A stretch of DNA of 64,000 nt from Plumapathes pennacea (lineage: Eukaryota; Cnidaria; Anthozoa; Antipatharia; Myriopathidae): positions 7,471,501 through 7,535,500 of the forward strand of contig OZ038473.1 of NCBI GenBank assembly GCA_964036295.1, in the 5' to 3' direction. Each line of letters begins with the position of its first letter. Position 1 is the first letter of the stretch. The notes under the pieces are model-generated. The model was not told the origin of the DNA. It saw only the letters and a program-made list of their open reading frames with translations, and made no database searches. This document shows, in pieces, positions 30,214 through 42,102 of this stretch. The position numbers and the translations under genes are program-made.

Positions 30214-32366
30214 TCCGTGGGTCTTCCGTCCATTCATTTTTCGTATAAATTACAAAATCAAAAATTGAATATTGAAGTTTCCAATTTTCATATTTTATCG
30301 TTTATGCGGCAATGAAAATTAGAAATTCGTCTTGGACTTTGCATCGATGTACATTTTCAATAATCCAAAATTGAATTTGGTTTTCCGATTTCTCCTTTCC
30401 GATGTGCTCGAAAATCAGAAATCTAACCACCAGTTTCCCTTTTCCATCCGCTGACAAGCGACAAAAAACGGACGCATACTTCGCGTCATTAAAACGGGAG
30501 ATCAATTTTCAATTTTCATACATACGAAAATTGAAACATCGAATTTTGACAAAATTTCCCGAGGGGGAGGGTATGGCTAGTTTGTCATGGCTGCTTACTT
30601 GGCTCTCCGTTTGTCAAGGGGAGGGAACACGGGATTTTCTGGACCACTCTTAGCCCGAAAATGGTGGCCCGCAAAAGATTTATTTTGTGAAAACGACGAA
30701 TTTATGTGCGATTGCCCGAGTCTACCTAGTGTAATGACTGTGGAGTGGAAACGCAAAAGATTAGGCGCCGATGTGGGCTAAGTATGGCGGCCGAACATCA
30801 TAATGACAGGTAAGAGACCGAACTCGTGCAGTTTAATATTTCACCTTTTTTATGGCTAGCTATTGGGTTTTTTTTCTTTGTGCCGGGCAGCATTAAACAA
30901 ATCATTATCGTTAGCTCTCGGAAAATCAAGGAGGCTGTTTGGAGCAAAACAAGACAAAACGAACGTCAGCGACGCCTGCAGCCGCACAACAACAACAACA
31001 GAATAGGCAAGACACATTTGTTACAGTAGGTAATCTTTCGTGTGTCGTATAAATAGGCAATTGACTACAAAGACGTGAACTGAAAACTGGAACAATTTAT
31101 TTTCCAAATATAATAGAGCAGGCCTTCTTTCCATTTAATTATAATCTGGATGCGAATCTCTTTCTAGTGAACAACAAACAATTGCGCACAACCGATGACA
31201 TGTTTTAATTGGAGATGAACAGAAAAATTAAGCAATTAGCGGCTATAAAAAGCTGACAACCGGTAGAACAAAAAATTAGTTGTGGCCTCGGGAGCTATCT
31301 CTAACTTACCGAATGGAAAATTTCATCTCACGGCCCGAATTCCCGACTGCGTCACTGGTAAAATCTGAGCCAGCTCGCCCCCACAAACATACTCAGTTCT
31401 TGCATACGAAGCAAATTGAAAACTACCGAAAACCAAGGAAATCGATTCCTGTTTTGCAATCGAAATATGAAACCCCACAGTTGTAGTTTGTTTACTCCGA
31501 CCAAGGTGTGACTTTGGTTGTTGGGATAGTTTTTTGTAAATTCCCAAGGGAAAAATACTCACTGCTTTGTAAAGGCTGTTTTCACTAGGTCACGTTCGAC
31601 TAGTTAAAACGAAAACAGTCCGAAGTGCAGTGAAAACGCTTTGACGAGTTAAAACGGCAAGGTGTTTTCACTATTCAAAACAAAGGATTATCGCGTCCAA
31701 GTTATACTACCTCGCGAGATGGTATAAGTTGTCCTGCTATTTGCCGCAGCCAATCACATTGCGCGTGGTGACAACTGCGTGTCAAAGTAACCATTTTGCT
31801 AACCGAAAGTCATTTGCATCACAACAGTGGCGCGACAGAACCGTGAAAACAGCAAGCCACGATTTATTAGTAAAAGTCGGTTTGTTTGCAAAACACCCAA
31901 AGGAATCTTCAGCTAGATAAAAGCCCTAGTGAAAACACAGCCAAAAATAGATAAGGCATGCCAAGAAATAAGGGAAATAAACTGCACGAGTTCAGTCTCT
32001 TACCTGTCATTACGACGTTCGGCGGCCATACTTAGTCCACATCGGCGCCTAATATTGTCAAAATTCGATGTTTCAATTTTTGTATGTACGACAATTGAAA
32101 ATTGATCTCCCGCTCGAATCATACGAAGTATGCGTCCTTTTTTGTCGCTTTTCAGCGGATGGAAAAGGGTAACTGGTGGTTAGATTTCTGATTTTCGAAC
32201 ACATCGGAAAGGAGAAATCGGAAAACCAAATTCAATTTTGGATTGTTCAAATTTCAAATTTTCATTGCCGCATAAACGATAAAATATGAAAATTGGAAAC
32301 TTTAATATTCAATTTTTGATTTTGTAATTTATACGAAAATTGAATGGACGGAAGACCCACGGACCC
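30213..32366. mobile_element. DNA transposon with about 350-bp inverted ends, nested in the Polinton
   Basis: Ends are GGTCCGTGGGTCTTCCGTCC (left) and its complement (right at 32366). The inverted match continues inward through CATTTTATCGTTTATGCGGCAATG and CTAACCACCAGTT to about 30555/32050, and includes GGCGCCGATGTGGGCTAAGTATGG further in. Internal sequence has no transposase. It sits between the capsid-like gene and the polymerase gene, where the polymerase palm ought to be. Its arrival probably accompanied a deletion. Confidence 0.75.
31574..31942. mobile_element. Small MITE nested in the 30.2-32.4 kb transposon
   Basis: Inverted ends GGCTGTTTTCACTAGG and CCCTAGTGAAAACACAGCC, flanked by A-rich sequence. 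It lies between the inverted arms of the larger transposon. No coding sequence. Confidence 0.65.
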
Positions 32367-34762
32367 TGCTCCTCTAAACTTTCCTGTCAAATGACAATGA
32401 TCTCTAACTTTTCGTAATTTAATATCATCAGAATTAAACTCTCCCTCTGAACCTTTGCAAATGTAACAAACATCTTGAGAGTGGTATAATTTTTTTCTTT
32501 CTCACCATAAATCATCTTCTTTGGATTTTTCAAATATTTTTCATAAATCTCTCTTATCTCACAATCAATCATAGAATTGAACTTTTCAACAACATTTGTT
32601 GATTCAGGTCCGTTGGTCTTTCGTCCATTCAATTTTCGTATAAATTACAAAATCAAAATTGAATATTGAAGTTTCCAATTTTCATATTTTATCGTTTATG
32701 CGGCAATGAAAATTTGAAATTCCTCTTGGACTTTGCATCGATGTATATTTTCAATAATCCAAAATTGAATTTGGTTTTCCGATTTCTCCTTTCCGATGTA
32801 TTCGAAAATCAGAAATCTAACCACCAGTTTCCCTTTTCCATCCGTTGAAAAGCGATAAAAACGGACGCATACTTCGTACGATTCGAACGGGAGATCAATT
32901 TTCAATTTTCGTACATCGAATTTTGACAAAATTTCCCGAGGGGGAGGGTATGGCTAGTCTTCAATATTCAATTTTTGATTTTGTAATTTATACGAAAATT
33001 GAATGGACAGAAGACCCACAGACCAATTCACTTTCTTTTGTGTAAACTACTTGTTTTGGTTATACAATTGTATATGAAAATCCACATGGAATATGTTCTT
33101 AAATGTTTGTGGTAAAAGATTTCTTATCTGATTTTGACTTTGATTTTAATTTTGGTGTATCATCTTCATTTTCTCGTTTTTTCATTTTAAGTTTTAACAA
33201 TCTTTGTTTTGTTTTTTCACTCATCTTAGACTCATCGTCTACAATCACTTTGTTGAAAGACTCAAAATCTGCGTAGATCACAAAAGGAAGTTTGAACTCC
33301 TTATGATAATTCTTAAACTTACAAAATTTTTCATACGTCGGCATTATAGCTATTGATCCTTCGTTTGAAAAACAAATATTCTTATTTTCTTCGAAATATT
33401 TGTCATAAAAATGGTTAAAACAATTCCTACAAACATTCACCTTATTTCGATGTTTTGTATATTTACTCTTCAATAATCTCGACAATGAATTTATAACACA
33501 ATAATGTCCTTCGTAAAGTAATAAATCTATTACTTTGTTTCAGATTCTTCTTTCACTGGTCTCAATAGAAAAAATCCTCCTCTCTCTCGTTGACAGTCAT
33601 CATATCCAACTACACAAATCTTATGTCCTGGATTATTTTTCTCAAAAATTGATGGTCCTTTCTTAATATCAACTGGAAATTTAAAACCTTCCCAATTAAA
33701 ATCTTTAACTTTCTCTCTCAAGGATGAATCTATTCTATAAGAATGATCTTTCTTTAGATTGAGTGCTCTCAAGATAGACCACTTAAACATTCATTATCAT
33801 TATTTTTTATGTTGATTACTGTTTTCTTATTAATTATCTTTTTTGGAAGATCTTTGTAAGTTCCCCCAGATATTTGTGTACATTCGTCAACTTCAATAGT
33901 TAAATATTCAACTCTCTCAAAAATCCAACCAGATCCAAGATGAACAAATTTCTCTGACTTTTCCAACAAAAATTGTGTCATTATCTTATAAAACTCCTCA
34001 ATATCATTGCTTTCATAAACTTCCTTAATTTCACTTCTATGATGATAAATTGATTCTTCTAAAAACTTTTGATCTTTAAACATCTTATAAGCACATGACA
34101 ACACAAACCTAACCTTGAATGGCTTTGAAAATTCTCGAATTTTTTCCAATATCCTTTCTTTATTTCTGTTAAAAAATGTTGGAATATCCATTTGTTGTTG
34201 CCCTCTAATCCTAATGTTTTTAATTTTCCCTCTAAGAAACTCTTTCACTTCTGGCTCTGGTTGTTTTTCTTGTTCCTTCGATTTTGGTTTAGATATTGCT
34301 TCCTTATCTCTATTAACATGGTTTAATAACTTCTTCGCACTATCCCTAACTTTACCTTCTGGAATTAAATTAATAAGTCCTTCACCAGCTCTTTAAACTC
34401 TTCACAAACCAATCCAACCAACTTTCTTCTTTTCTTGGAGTAGGAATTGGTTTAACACCTTTAGGAAGAATGGTCCTTGGAGCAGGAATTGGTTTCTCAA
34501 TCTTTTTAGGTAAAGTGGTTCTAAGAGCTGGAATTGGTTTCTCAATCTTTTTAGGTAAAGTGGTTCTAAGAGCTGGAATTGGTTTCTCAATCTCCTTTAA
34601 TAAAACAGTTCTTGGGGATGAAATGGGATTCTTGATAACTCCTTTCTGATTCGTCTGAGCTTTCAAAATCGCTTCCTCGAGCTCTGCCTTCTTCATTTTC
34701 CACCTCCCTCTAATGTCTAATTCTTTCGTTTTACCTTTTCTTAATTCGTCTAAAGTCGGCAT
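32366..34762 (-). pseudogene. Protein-primed family B DNA polymerase, N-terminal and exonuclease parts only
   Basis: Order from the 5' end at 34762: SAP-like segment (DIRGRWKMKKAELEEA); three near-identical 15-residue units IEKPIPALRTTLPKK plus two related ones; a break at about 34390; MDIPTFFNRNKERILEKIREF at 33769-34248; YRIDSSLREKVKDFNWEGF at 33530-33790; VCRNCFNHF and the exonuclease I box FVIYADFESF at 33099-33485. A transposon intervenes (32612-33026), then REIYEKYLKNPKKMIYGEKEKN and, in another frame, CYICKGSEGEF and VRDHCHLTGKFRGAG, the zinc-like finger found before the palm in Polinton and adintovirus polymerases. The sequence then meets another transposon at 32366. Palm and thumb (DTDS motif) are absent. 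At least five breaks. It cannot replicate DNA. Confidence 0.82.
32612..33026. mobile_element. Short deletion derivative of the same transposon
   Basis: Ends GGTCCGTTGGTCTTTCGTCC and GACAGAAGACCCACAGACC match those of the 30213-32366 element, and its interior repeats that element's left arm (TTTATGCGGCAATGAAAATT, GATTTCTCCTTTCCGATGT) before jumping to a short right arm. It splits the polymerase gene. Confidence 0.8.
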
Positions 34763-34791
34763 CTTTTCTTTGTTTTCTTAATCTCTTTAAG

Positions 34792-34899
34792 CCAATATTA
34801 TTCTAAATCTATTTTTCATTATGACGGGGGTTTCCCATTTTGTGGTTACGTCAACCTCATTTTTAACGAGGTGTGCTAGCACAACTTGGGGTGGTGGCT
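34792..34899 (-). repeat. Right terminal inverted repeat of the Polinton-like element
   Basis: Complement of the left repeat at 18512-18621. A third, closer copy is at 50173-50308. Confidence 0.9.
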
Positions 34900-34919
34900 A
34901 TGAAGGAACAATTCTACAC

Positions 34920-35035
34920 TACTTTATAAGATAAGGTGGATAGTACGCGCGATCTGATTGGTAAACGCGCGTGCATTGTAACTCAACATACGCACGCGCG
35001 CGTCAATTTGACGTCAGCTTGCGTTAAATTCGTTC
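34920..35035. repeat. GC-rich dispersed repeat (CACGCGCG type), partner at 51455-51570
   Basis: The stretch with GCGCGATCTG, AACGCGCGTGCA and CAATTTGACGTCAGCTTGCGT recurs inverted at about 51455-51565. The sequence lies just outside the right end of the Polinton-like element. Confidence 0.7.
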
Positions 35036-36510
35036 TTTTTTTGTTGTTCTTGTTTTTTAAGTTTCGCTTGCCTTATCTCATAAAAGACCGCCGTTGAAAC
35101 TCGCCGCCACCCTCCACACAACTCTGCGCTCTTCAGTGGAGAAATGCTCGGTGGATTGTTCAACTCCTCACCATTCAGTTTCTCCAGATCAACTTTCATT
35201 CACCACCTCCCGGGAACACGCAGTAAACTTTAGGAGCTTCCACATTTTGCTGTGGTTTCGCTTTCTCGAAACTGAATGCATGACTGAGCAAGTGACTGCT
35301 TTTTTAAGCCAATGAACTTTCAGGTGTTTCCGCGTTAGGAGAAGTTAGATTTTGACAAAGAATAAAGTAGCTTTATCCTCCTAATTTGTGACTTTACCTA
35401 TCCACCTTATCACTCGGCGGCCTCGTGCTTCTTCAAATTTCGCTCGTGTTCGTTCAGATTCCCGCGTTATTTCTTATATATATATATATATATTTATTTA
35501 TTTATTTATTTATTTATATATTTATTTATTTATTATATGACTGTGACGTAGTTTTACCATATAAGGTCGCAACAGAGTGCCGGTACAGGAGCGTATTACA
35601 CACTTCAAATCCGTATTACACTGTATAAAACCGGTTTGACCGGTTTAGACGCGCGCGTATCACAAATGAATCAAAGATTTTTCTGAGTGCAAGGTAAAAC
35701 GGTGCAACGAAAGTCTATGACTTTTCAGATACAAGACCCTTCCATCGAAAGAAACTGTTACTGGATAATTTGTCAAGGAAGAGAAAGCACAGTTCAGTTG
35801 GTGGAAAGCGAACAATCGCCATGGACAAACGGCAGTTCTGACTCCGTAAAGTTTTCCGCACGATGCCGTCACTTTAAACACTGCAAAATGATTTTCGCCG
35901 TGTACGAACACTGTCTTGAGTGGTTCCTTTGCTGGAAGGGGTCTTAAACTTTCTACAACCAGGCAGGAAATCGGTGAGTTGTTAATAACCTATAACTTGA
36001 CAACGTGTCGGCGGTAAAAATCCTAGTTGTGTTATGAAAGTTTCAGATTCTTCAAAGTACACATTTGTTGGCTCTGTTCTTGTGTTTATTCCTTAACTAC
36101 TCCGAGAAAATAAAAACCTTGTTTTGAGTACAAAGCTGCTTGCTACTGAAGAACAAAAATGGTTAAAAGTTTAAGCAAAGTGATCGATTTCAACCGCTCG
36201 AAGCACGTTTGTTCGCTGAATATTTATTCTGTCGAAGCAAGCATCGTCTCCAGCGCATTTATCTCAGCACATTTAATCTGAATTGAACTTCGATCATTTG
36301 GTGGCATAACATCTTTAATTTTCTCTGTCAAGATTTTTAAATCGATGACCAGATTGGAAGCTGTAAGTGAATCTTTGTGTAAATGAGTGTGCGTACATTT
36401 TGCCTGGGATTGAATGAAAACAGTTTTGCTCGAAGTCTCTGTTTTATGTTTGCTGAAATATATTTTATATAAAGGTAAAACTACGTCACAGTCATATAAT
36501 AAATCCCTCA
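35036..36510. other. No gene seen; AT microsatellite and repeat relics
   Basis: A TA/TATT microsatellite occupies 35476-35535. An 86-codon open frame at 35687-35947 has a Cys/His stretch (SARCRHFKHCKM) whose DNA resembles 15100-15130 and 43270-43290; it is repeat-derived rather than a gene. The rest is featureless. Confidence 0.45.
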
Positions 36511-36643
36511 TTCGATGGTTTAGCGCATAATACGGGCCGGCATTTTACTCGTTACTCGCATTTTTCCTCGCCCCGCGGCGGGGCTCGGAAAAATACGAGC
36601 AACTCGTAAAATACCGTCCCGTATTACGCGCTAAACCATCGAA
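36511..36643. repeat. Foldback palindrome FB3
   Basis: Arms TTCGATGGTTTAGCGC and GCGCTAAACCATCGAA, with a perfectly palindromic tip CCCCGCGGCGGGG. Confidence 0.85.
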
Positions 36644-36679
36644 TAAGATGTGCAATGGGAAGTTTAACCGTTCACTGTT

Positions 36680-37325
36680 AAGTTATGATGATCGGGGAAA
36701 GCTTACAATCTTGGAAAATGACCGTTACGAAGAAGGAAAACATCCGAGGAAAAAATTGCTTGCGACCTCAGCCGTCATTGACAACAACCGCTGCAGAATA
36801 TGGAGGGTTGTTTCACCTCTGTGTTAAAATTTGCACACTTGCCAGGAAGAAAGTGGAAAGCGAACAATCACCGTGAACAGTTATGACTAAAACCGTGCAA
36901 GAATCAAGTTTTGCAGACATGTTTGCTCGTCATGGCGTACTGTGAAGACTGTTAATAAATCTTTCACAATGTACGAGAACTCTGTATTTCGAAATCACTG
37001 ACTGGGGCAAAAACGCCGTGGTGATTTGAGGACGTTCATTTTGCTGGAAGAAACCTAAACCTAAATAATATAACTTTCAACGATGTGTCGGTCGCAGTTT
37101 GTGATGAAATGATTTTCTTTTAGTGCCATTTTGACTTCTACATTATTGTACGTGTAAGAAACTTATTCAAAAGAATAAAAAATACAAAGCAGTTTCTTCT
37201 GGAAAGAGATAAGACTGCAGTTTTTTTAAATCTTTAGTGAGCGAGCGAGGGCGAGTTCGAGTCGTTCACCGAATAAAGTTCACTGCAGTGTCGTTGTTTG
37301 ACACACGCTATGGGCCATTTCATTC
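36680..37325. repeat. Dispersed repeat, inverted partner of 17750-18360
   Basis: Complement of the sequence left of the Polinton-like element; see that entry. It also holds GTGGAAAGCGAACAATCACCGTGA, which recalls 17480-17505 in Helitron copy B. Confidence 0.75.
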
Positions 37326-37570
37326 AGCTCAGAACAAATTAGTATTTATCGAGGTAGTTGGTTCGACAGACGCTTATTTTCTTTCAAGATTTTCAAATCG
37401 GTAGAATTGTAAGCTGTTAACTGAATTTGTTGTGAAAACAAACGTGCGTAATTCATGCCTGATCGCGATTGATGTTGTTGAATGAACGAGACGAGTACTC
37501 GTTGGGGCCTTGTTTTATGTTTGCCGAAAGATCTAAAGCCATATAATAAATATCTTATTAACCTCGTTTG

Positions 37571-37985
<415 letters not shown>

Positions 37986-38726
37986 CTTTTGGGACAATTT
38001 TGGAGATAAACTTTAAACAATCATAAAACAAAAAGCTTTTACTCAAATCAGGTGCAATTTTCAGTATTGATGCTATATGCTATGAGGAATTAATAAATTG
38101 TAATAACATATCTCATTACTATAAAATCAGTTAATTATTAACCATGAAACTAAAGAATCCAAAATCCACTAAAGAATCTCCCCCACATTGTTTTAACTTG
38201 CACTTTTCATGCTTTGTCCTTGATATTTGGCACACACATACTAATGATAATGTACTACAACCTAATGGAGGGTTTTTTGATTTTGTCAAATAATGTTGGC
38301 ATGGCAACCATGCATTTCCATATAAGGTAAGTTGAAAGTGAAATTGTTTTTCTTTTTAACAAACCAAAAACTGCTCCATTAGGTTGCAGTACTATGTCCA
38401 TACAACAACTGCACCAAAGTTGGTCCAGAAATATTACATTCTGCCTGAGAAAAAACCTGGTGGGGGCCAAAGGTAGTCACAAAAAATCTGCATTTCGGGA
38501 AAATGCCTGTAAAGTTTTCTAAAGTTATAAAAGGTGTAAATATAAAGTTGGTGCATTTCAAATCAGATATATTTTAGCCTGTAGCACACTGCTTGGTGCC
38601 ACAACAGTAGATGAATCAAAATGGTCAGCTTTTCTGAACTTTCAGTCATTTTTTCCTCTTTTTGGGAGAAGCTGCATGTAAGTCATTGACGCTTCCAGCC
38701 AGGTACACTGTTCCCTCTCTTTTAGC
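37986..38726. other. No gene seen
   Basis: AT-rich. Contains a pair of inverted segments (TACAACCTAATGGAG at 38258 and CTCCATTAGGTTGCAGTA at 38374), probably another small foldback relic. Confidence 0.4.
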
Positions 38727-39219
38727 CTACATTTCCTGATCCCTCTTTCTTGCAAGACTTCTGACTTGTCTATAGCTCCTGTGGGCATCTGAAGATCTTT
38801 GTTGAGCCTTCTGTACTCTCAATAAATCTCTTCTCTTGCTCGCCTTAGCAGTGTGTTGCTTACCTTCATTCACATAACATCCAGAACATGCATGGACTCG
38901 GCCAACATACTCTTTGAGGCTTTTCATAGAGACTAGCCGATATCCCGCTGCAATTTCACGTTCATAAGCTTCATCTGAAGAACTTTCCTCCGGTAGATTC
39001 AATTTCTGCACCGACGCAGGAGTAGGAGGCGGTGGAACTTGTTCGGTATTAAACAACGTCGTCCTCCCCGACGAATGTGATGCCAACTGGCGTCTTCTCT
39101 TGACGATTTTTCATTCCTTTGAGTTGTTTTGGAACACCTCTGAACTTCTATTTCATGCTTGAACTCTTCTTACGCTTTACAGACTTTTTATAACCACGTC
39201 CATCGCCGCCCTTTGGCAT
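38727..39219 (-). pseudogene. N-terminal fragment of an unrecognised, probably transposon, protein
   Basis: Starts MPKGGDGRGYKKSVKRKKSS at 39219, then changes frame twice (near 39150 and 39070) into the open piece 38727-39086. That piece has VPPPPTPASVQKL, an acidic run EESSSDEAYEREIAAGYRLVSMKSLKEYV, a cysteine pair ACSGC and a basic tail. Basic start, acidic linker and a GYRL-type motif recall the beginnings of multi-copy coral transposon proteins, but I cannot name the family. A 114-bp part of it is present inverted at 37790-37903, so the fragment has been copied locally. Confidence 0.35.
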
Positions 39220-40045
39220 GATTTTTGTTTGATTTCGTCCTCTCTCACACCACGCGTCGCAAAACACAAGGGCTATGTAACCTGGCCTGCTAACGTGAAC
39301 TGTGTATTGGAATGAACTCCGGGAATGAAAGAATGGACTTCCTCTCAAGTATTGTCTCGGGAAATAGCCAAACAAGTCTTTCTTTTGAATGGGTTGCCAT
39401 GGCAACCAAGCAACAACTTTAAGTGGTCTTTATAAAGTGCTATTTTTCTCAGTTTTCTCAACAACAAATACAAATAAAAGCATTCGAAATTGAAAGCTAG
39501 ATAAATTTGCCACAAGAAAACCTCATAACTAAAGTTTTTTTAGAGATCAAAATTTTTTTCTCCAATTCCAACAGGACTGCCCCCTAAGATATTTACTAGA
39601 AATACGATAATCGCAGATACCCCCCTCACTCCCTCCTGCACTGGCATATATTAGAACTTTCGACGCAAAAAAATAAACATAGAAGTAATGTGTCTATTTT
39701 ATAGGCCTTTGATGTAACCAGCTTGTTGTAGTTGACGGAGCAAGCGTGTTAAAATAACGTTTTACTACTTGTACTATACCAAGTGCTGAGCACTCAAGGA
39801 GAAAAAGAGTGGTCTGAATTATAATAACTTTGTGTCACTAGTGGTTTACTAATTTTGCGTTGAAAAATATATCTAAATTTCGCAAACCCCAGCCCGCCTG
39901 GCCTCTCTTGCGTTACGCCACGCATTTTCTCACAGTGAATTTCCGAGTGAGTCCACAACAAACCACGGTAAACCAGTGGAAATTAGCTTTTTTTACCCCA
40001 ACATTTAGAAAACAAATTTCAAATTTCAAAAAATCATTCTTGTGA

Positions 40046-41143
40046 TTAATCACTTTACCACTCTATAATGGATCAGCTCTGACCCAATAAGAAAACAACA
40101 TATGTATCAGCATCAATTTTTTTAATTCTTAATCTCATTGTCATCATCATCATACAGCACACTGTCTACCTTGGTGCTGGCCTTACTCACAAGTTATTAC
40201 CACTTATATTACATAACTGTACTGAAGTTTTCCTTCATAAAAAGCAAACAACCCTCTAACAAATAAGTAAATAACAAAACCTTGTGTCAAAAAGGTACAC
40301 ATAGAAAAAAAATACTTGCCTCTGAGCATGTCATCCACTTGAGCACAGTACAGTACCATTCCAAATTTCAGGAAAACATACAGATATACCGATTTTTTTT
40401 TGTGCCATACTCAACTGAATATGCAGGCCAATGTTTTTGAGAACATTTTCCTTTGGCATTCTTGTTGGACCAGACAATCAGGTCGTACACGTCAACATTG
40501 AGTTAATTTTTGGCTCCTGACAATCTTACACTTTCATGATGTCAGTGGCTTGGTATATGAGGATCCCTTAACAGCACAGGAGTTGACTTCTCAGCATGAT
40601 TCCTTCACTTTAACATTTCCTTTAGCATGATCTTTGGAGATGAAAACACATGTTTAGGTTTTTGTCTTTGGTACGTATTGTTGCAAATTTATTATACAGT
40701 ACTTACCTATAAACAACAAAGAAATTGAACTTTCATTTGGACCAAAGTGTAAGTTTAGCCAAGGAACCTCCTACAAAAATCAGAAAAGGCACCAAGTTTT
40801 AAGTGGATTAATAAGATAATTCACATGATGTACACAATACAATGCACTTTCATAGCTAACCTGTACTATTCATCCACAATTGAATTGCTGCAAAGAAACT
40901 GGCGCACTGTAAGTAAATAAATACTTGTTGTCCTGGTAATAGAGGCCAATTCTTTCCTCAAAACACTGCTATAAATGTTTTGGTTATCCCCGAGCGAAAT
41001 ATCAAGTGTACATGGCATAAAAACAAATGCACATCATCATATGGACAGCTAAAGAAACTTCACTGCATAGATCATAAATCACTGTAAATTAATTAGGCAC
41101 TGATATTGTAGTAAAAATTGGCAAATATTCTAAAAAACACAAA
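40046..41143. other. Interior of Helitron copy C, no gene seen
   Basis: AT-rich, without open frames of note. A TTATCCCCGAGCGAAAT at 40985-41001 resembles a Helitron 5' end but has no following similarity. Confidence 0.35.
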
Positions 41144-41919
41144 CTACAGCTTTTGCATTGGTAAATCAAAGTACATTTCCTCTACTTCGGTAAGGTCCTG
41201 TAGTTCTGCAGGCACTGTCCCAGGATTCATGTCGTTGTCAGCCGAGAACAATCGACACGAAGTCTTTTTGTCGCGCTTGCACTTGGTGTAGGTGTAGTCC
41301 TGCTCGGACATACTACGGTTGGTGATTGGCCATGTTTCTTGCATACCCTGCAGCGTAAGTGTCGGAGATTTTCCTCAAAGCTGTGAAAGGCAGTGAGTTC
41401 CTCCCGTACCCACTCTTGTTCGTGGAATGGAGGAGTTTCTGGATTTGCCCACCCACGATTATGCAAATATTGTTGTTTCTGGCTGCGACGTTCCTTGATA
41501 ACTGCAGCACGCTGTTGCCGGCGTCGAGTGTTGGCTTCATTTTGAGCTTGAAGCCTGCGGGTACTCCGTTCAGACGATTCATTGCTACGTCGAGAAGGTA
41601 CTCGCTGGCGACTGGATTCTCTATACGGAGTTGTCTGTGTCAACCGCTTCTCTTTATGACGCTTTTGATCGGCACTCAAACGCTGTTGTCTTTGCGGAGT
41701 CTTTTCTTCGGCCCGTTTTTTCTCCTGAAGTTCCCGAGTTGCCTACAAGCGCTGTTCTCTTTGCGGAGTTGTCTGCGTCACCCGCTTCTGTTCATGTCGC
41801 TTTCGATCGGCATTCATGCGCTGTTGTTCGCTCGTTTCACGATTTCGCCTTGCTCGTGCCTGTTCGAGACGAGCTTCGCGAGACTGTTGTGTTTCAAGTT
41901 TTTCAGTTAAGTTTTCCAT
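41144..41919 (-). pseudogene. Helitron replicase-helicase N-terminal region (basic repeats plus Cys motifs)
   Basis: Begins [19 protein letters not shown] and gives two rounds of the Arg-rich repeat, with a frame break near 41700. It then reads RRQQRAAVIKERRSQKQQYL, WANPETPPFHEQEWVREEL, FHSFEENLRHLRCRVCKKHG and, after another frame change, KCKRDKKTSCRLFSADNDMNPGTVPAELQDLTEVEEM. The paired Cys motifs and the NPGxVPxEL-LTxVEEM string are typical of the region before the Helitron-like N-terminal (Rep) domain in animal Helitron proteins (from memory, sometimes called DUF6570). It stops 15 codons later at YFDLPMQKL, short of Rep and helicase. Confidence 0.65.
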
Positions 41920-41949
41920 TTTCGTGAACGCAGCTACGATATATTGTTG

Positions 41950-42102
<153 letters not shown>

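Larger units (their letters stand above)
18512..34899. mobile_element. Polinton/Maverick/adintovirus-like element, degraded
   Basis: Inverted ends of about 110 bp (AGCCACCA...GTTGTGCTAGCACAC...) bracket 16.4 kb, within the 15-20 kb of Polintons. Inside are an A32/FtsK-HerA packaging ATPase, a capsid-like gene, a protein-primed PolB fragment (YADFES exonuclease motif; DHCHLTG finger) and a row of small hydrophobic proteins. These genes define the Polinton-like virus group. No retroviral-type integrase, adenain-like protease or polymerase palm is visible. Many genes are frameshifted, and nested insertions lie at 20190-23360, 29497-30020, 30213-32366 and 32612-33026. No clean 6-bp target duplication could be set because similarity continues a few bases beyond the ends. 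The two outermost gene blocks run inward from both TIRs. Confidence 0.85.

Noticed and set aside
40985..41001. Helitron 5' end (TTATCCCCGAGCGAAAT)
   Set aside because: No similarity to the other Helitron leaders follows and no matching 3' end is found on the same strand.
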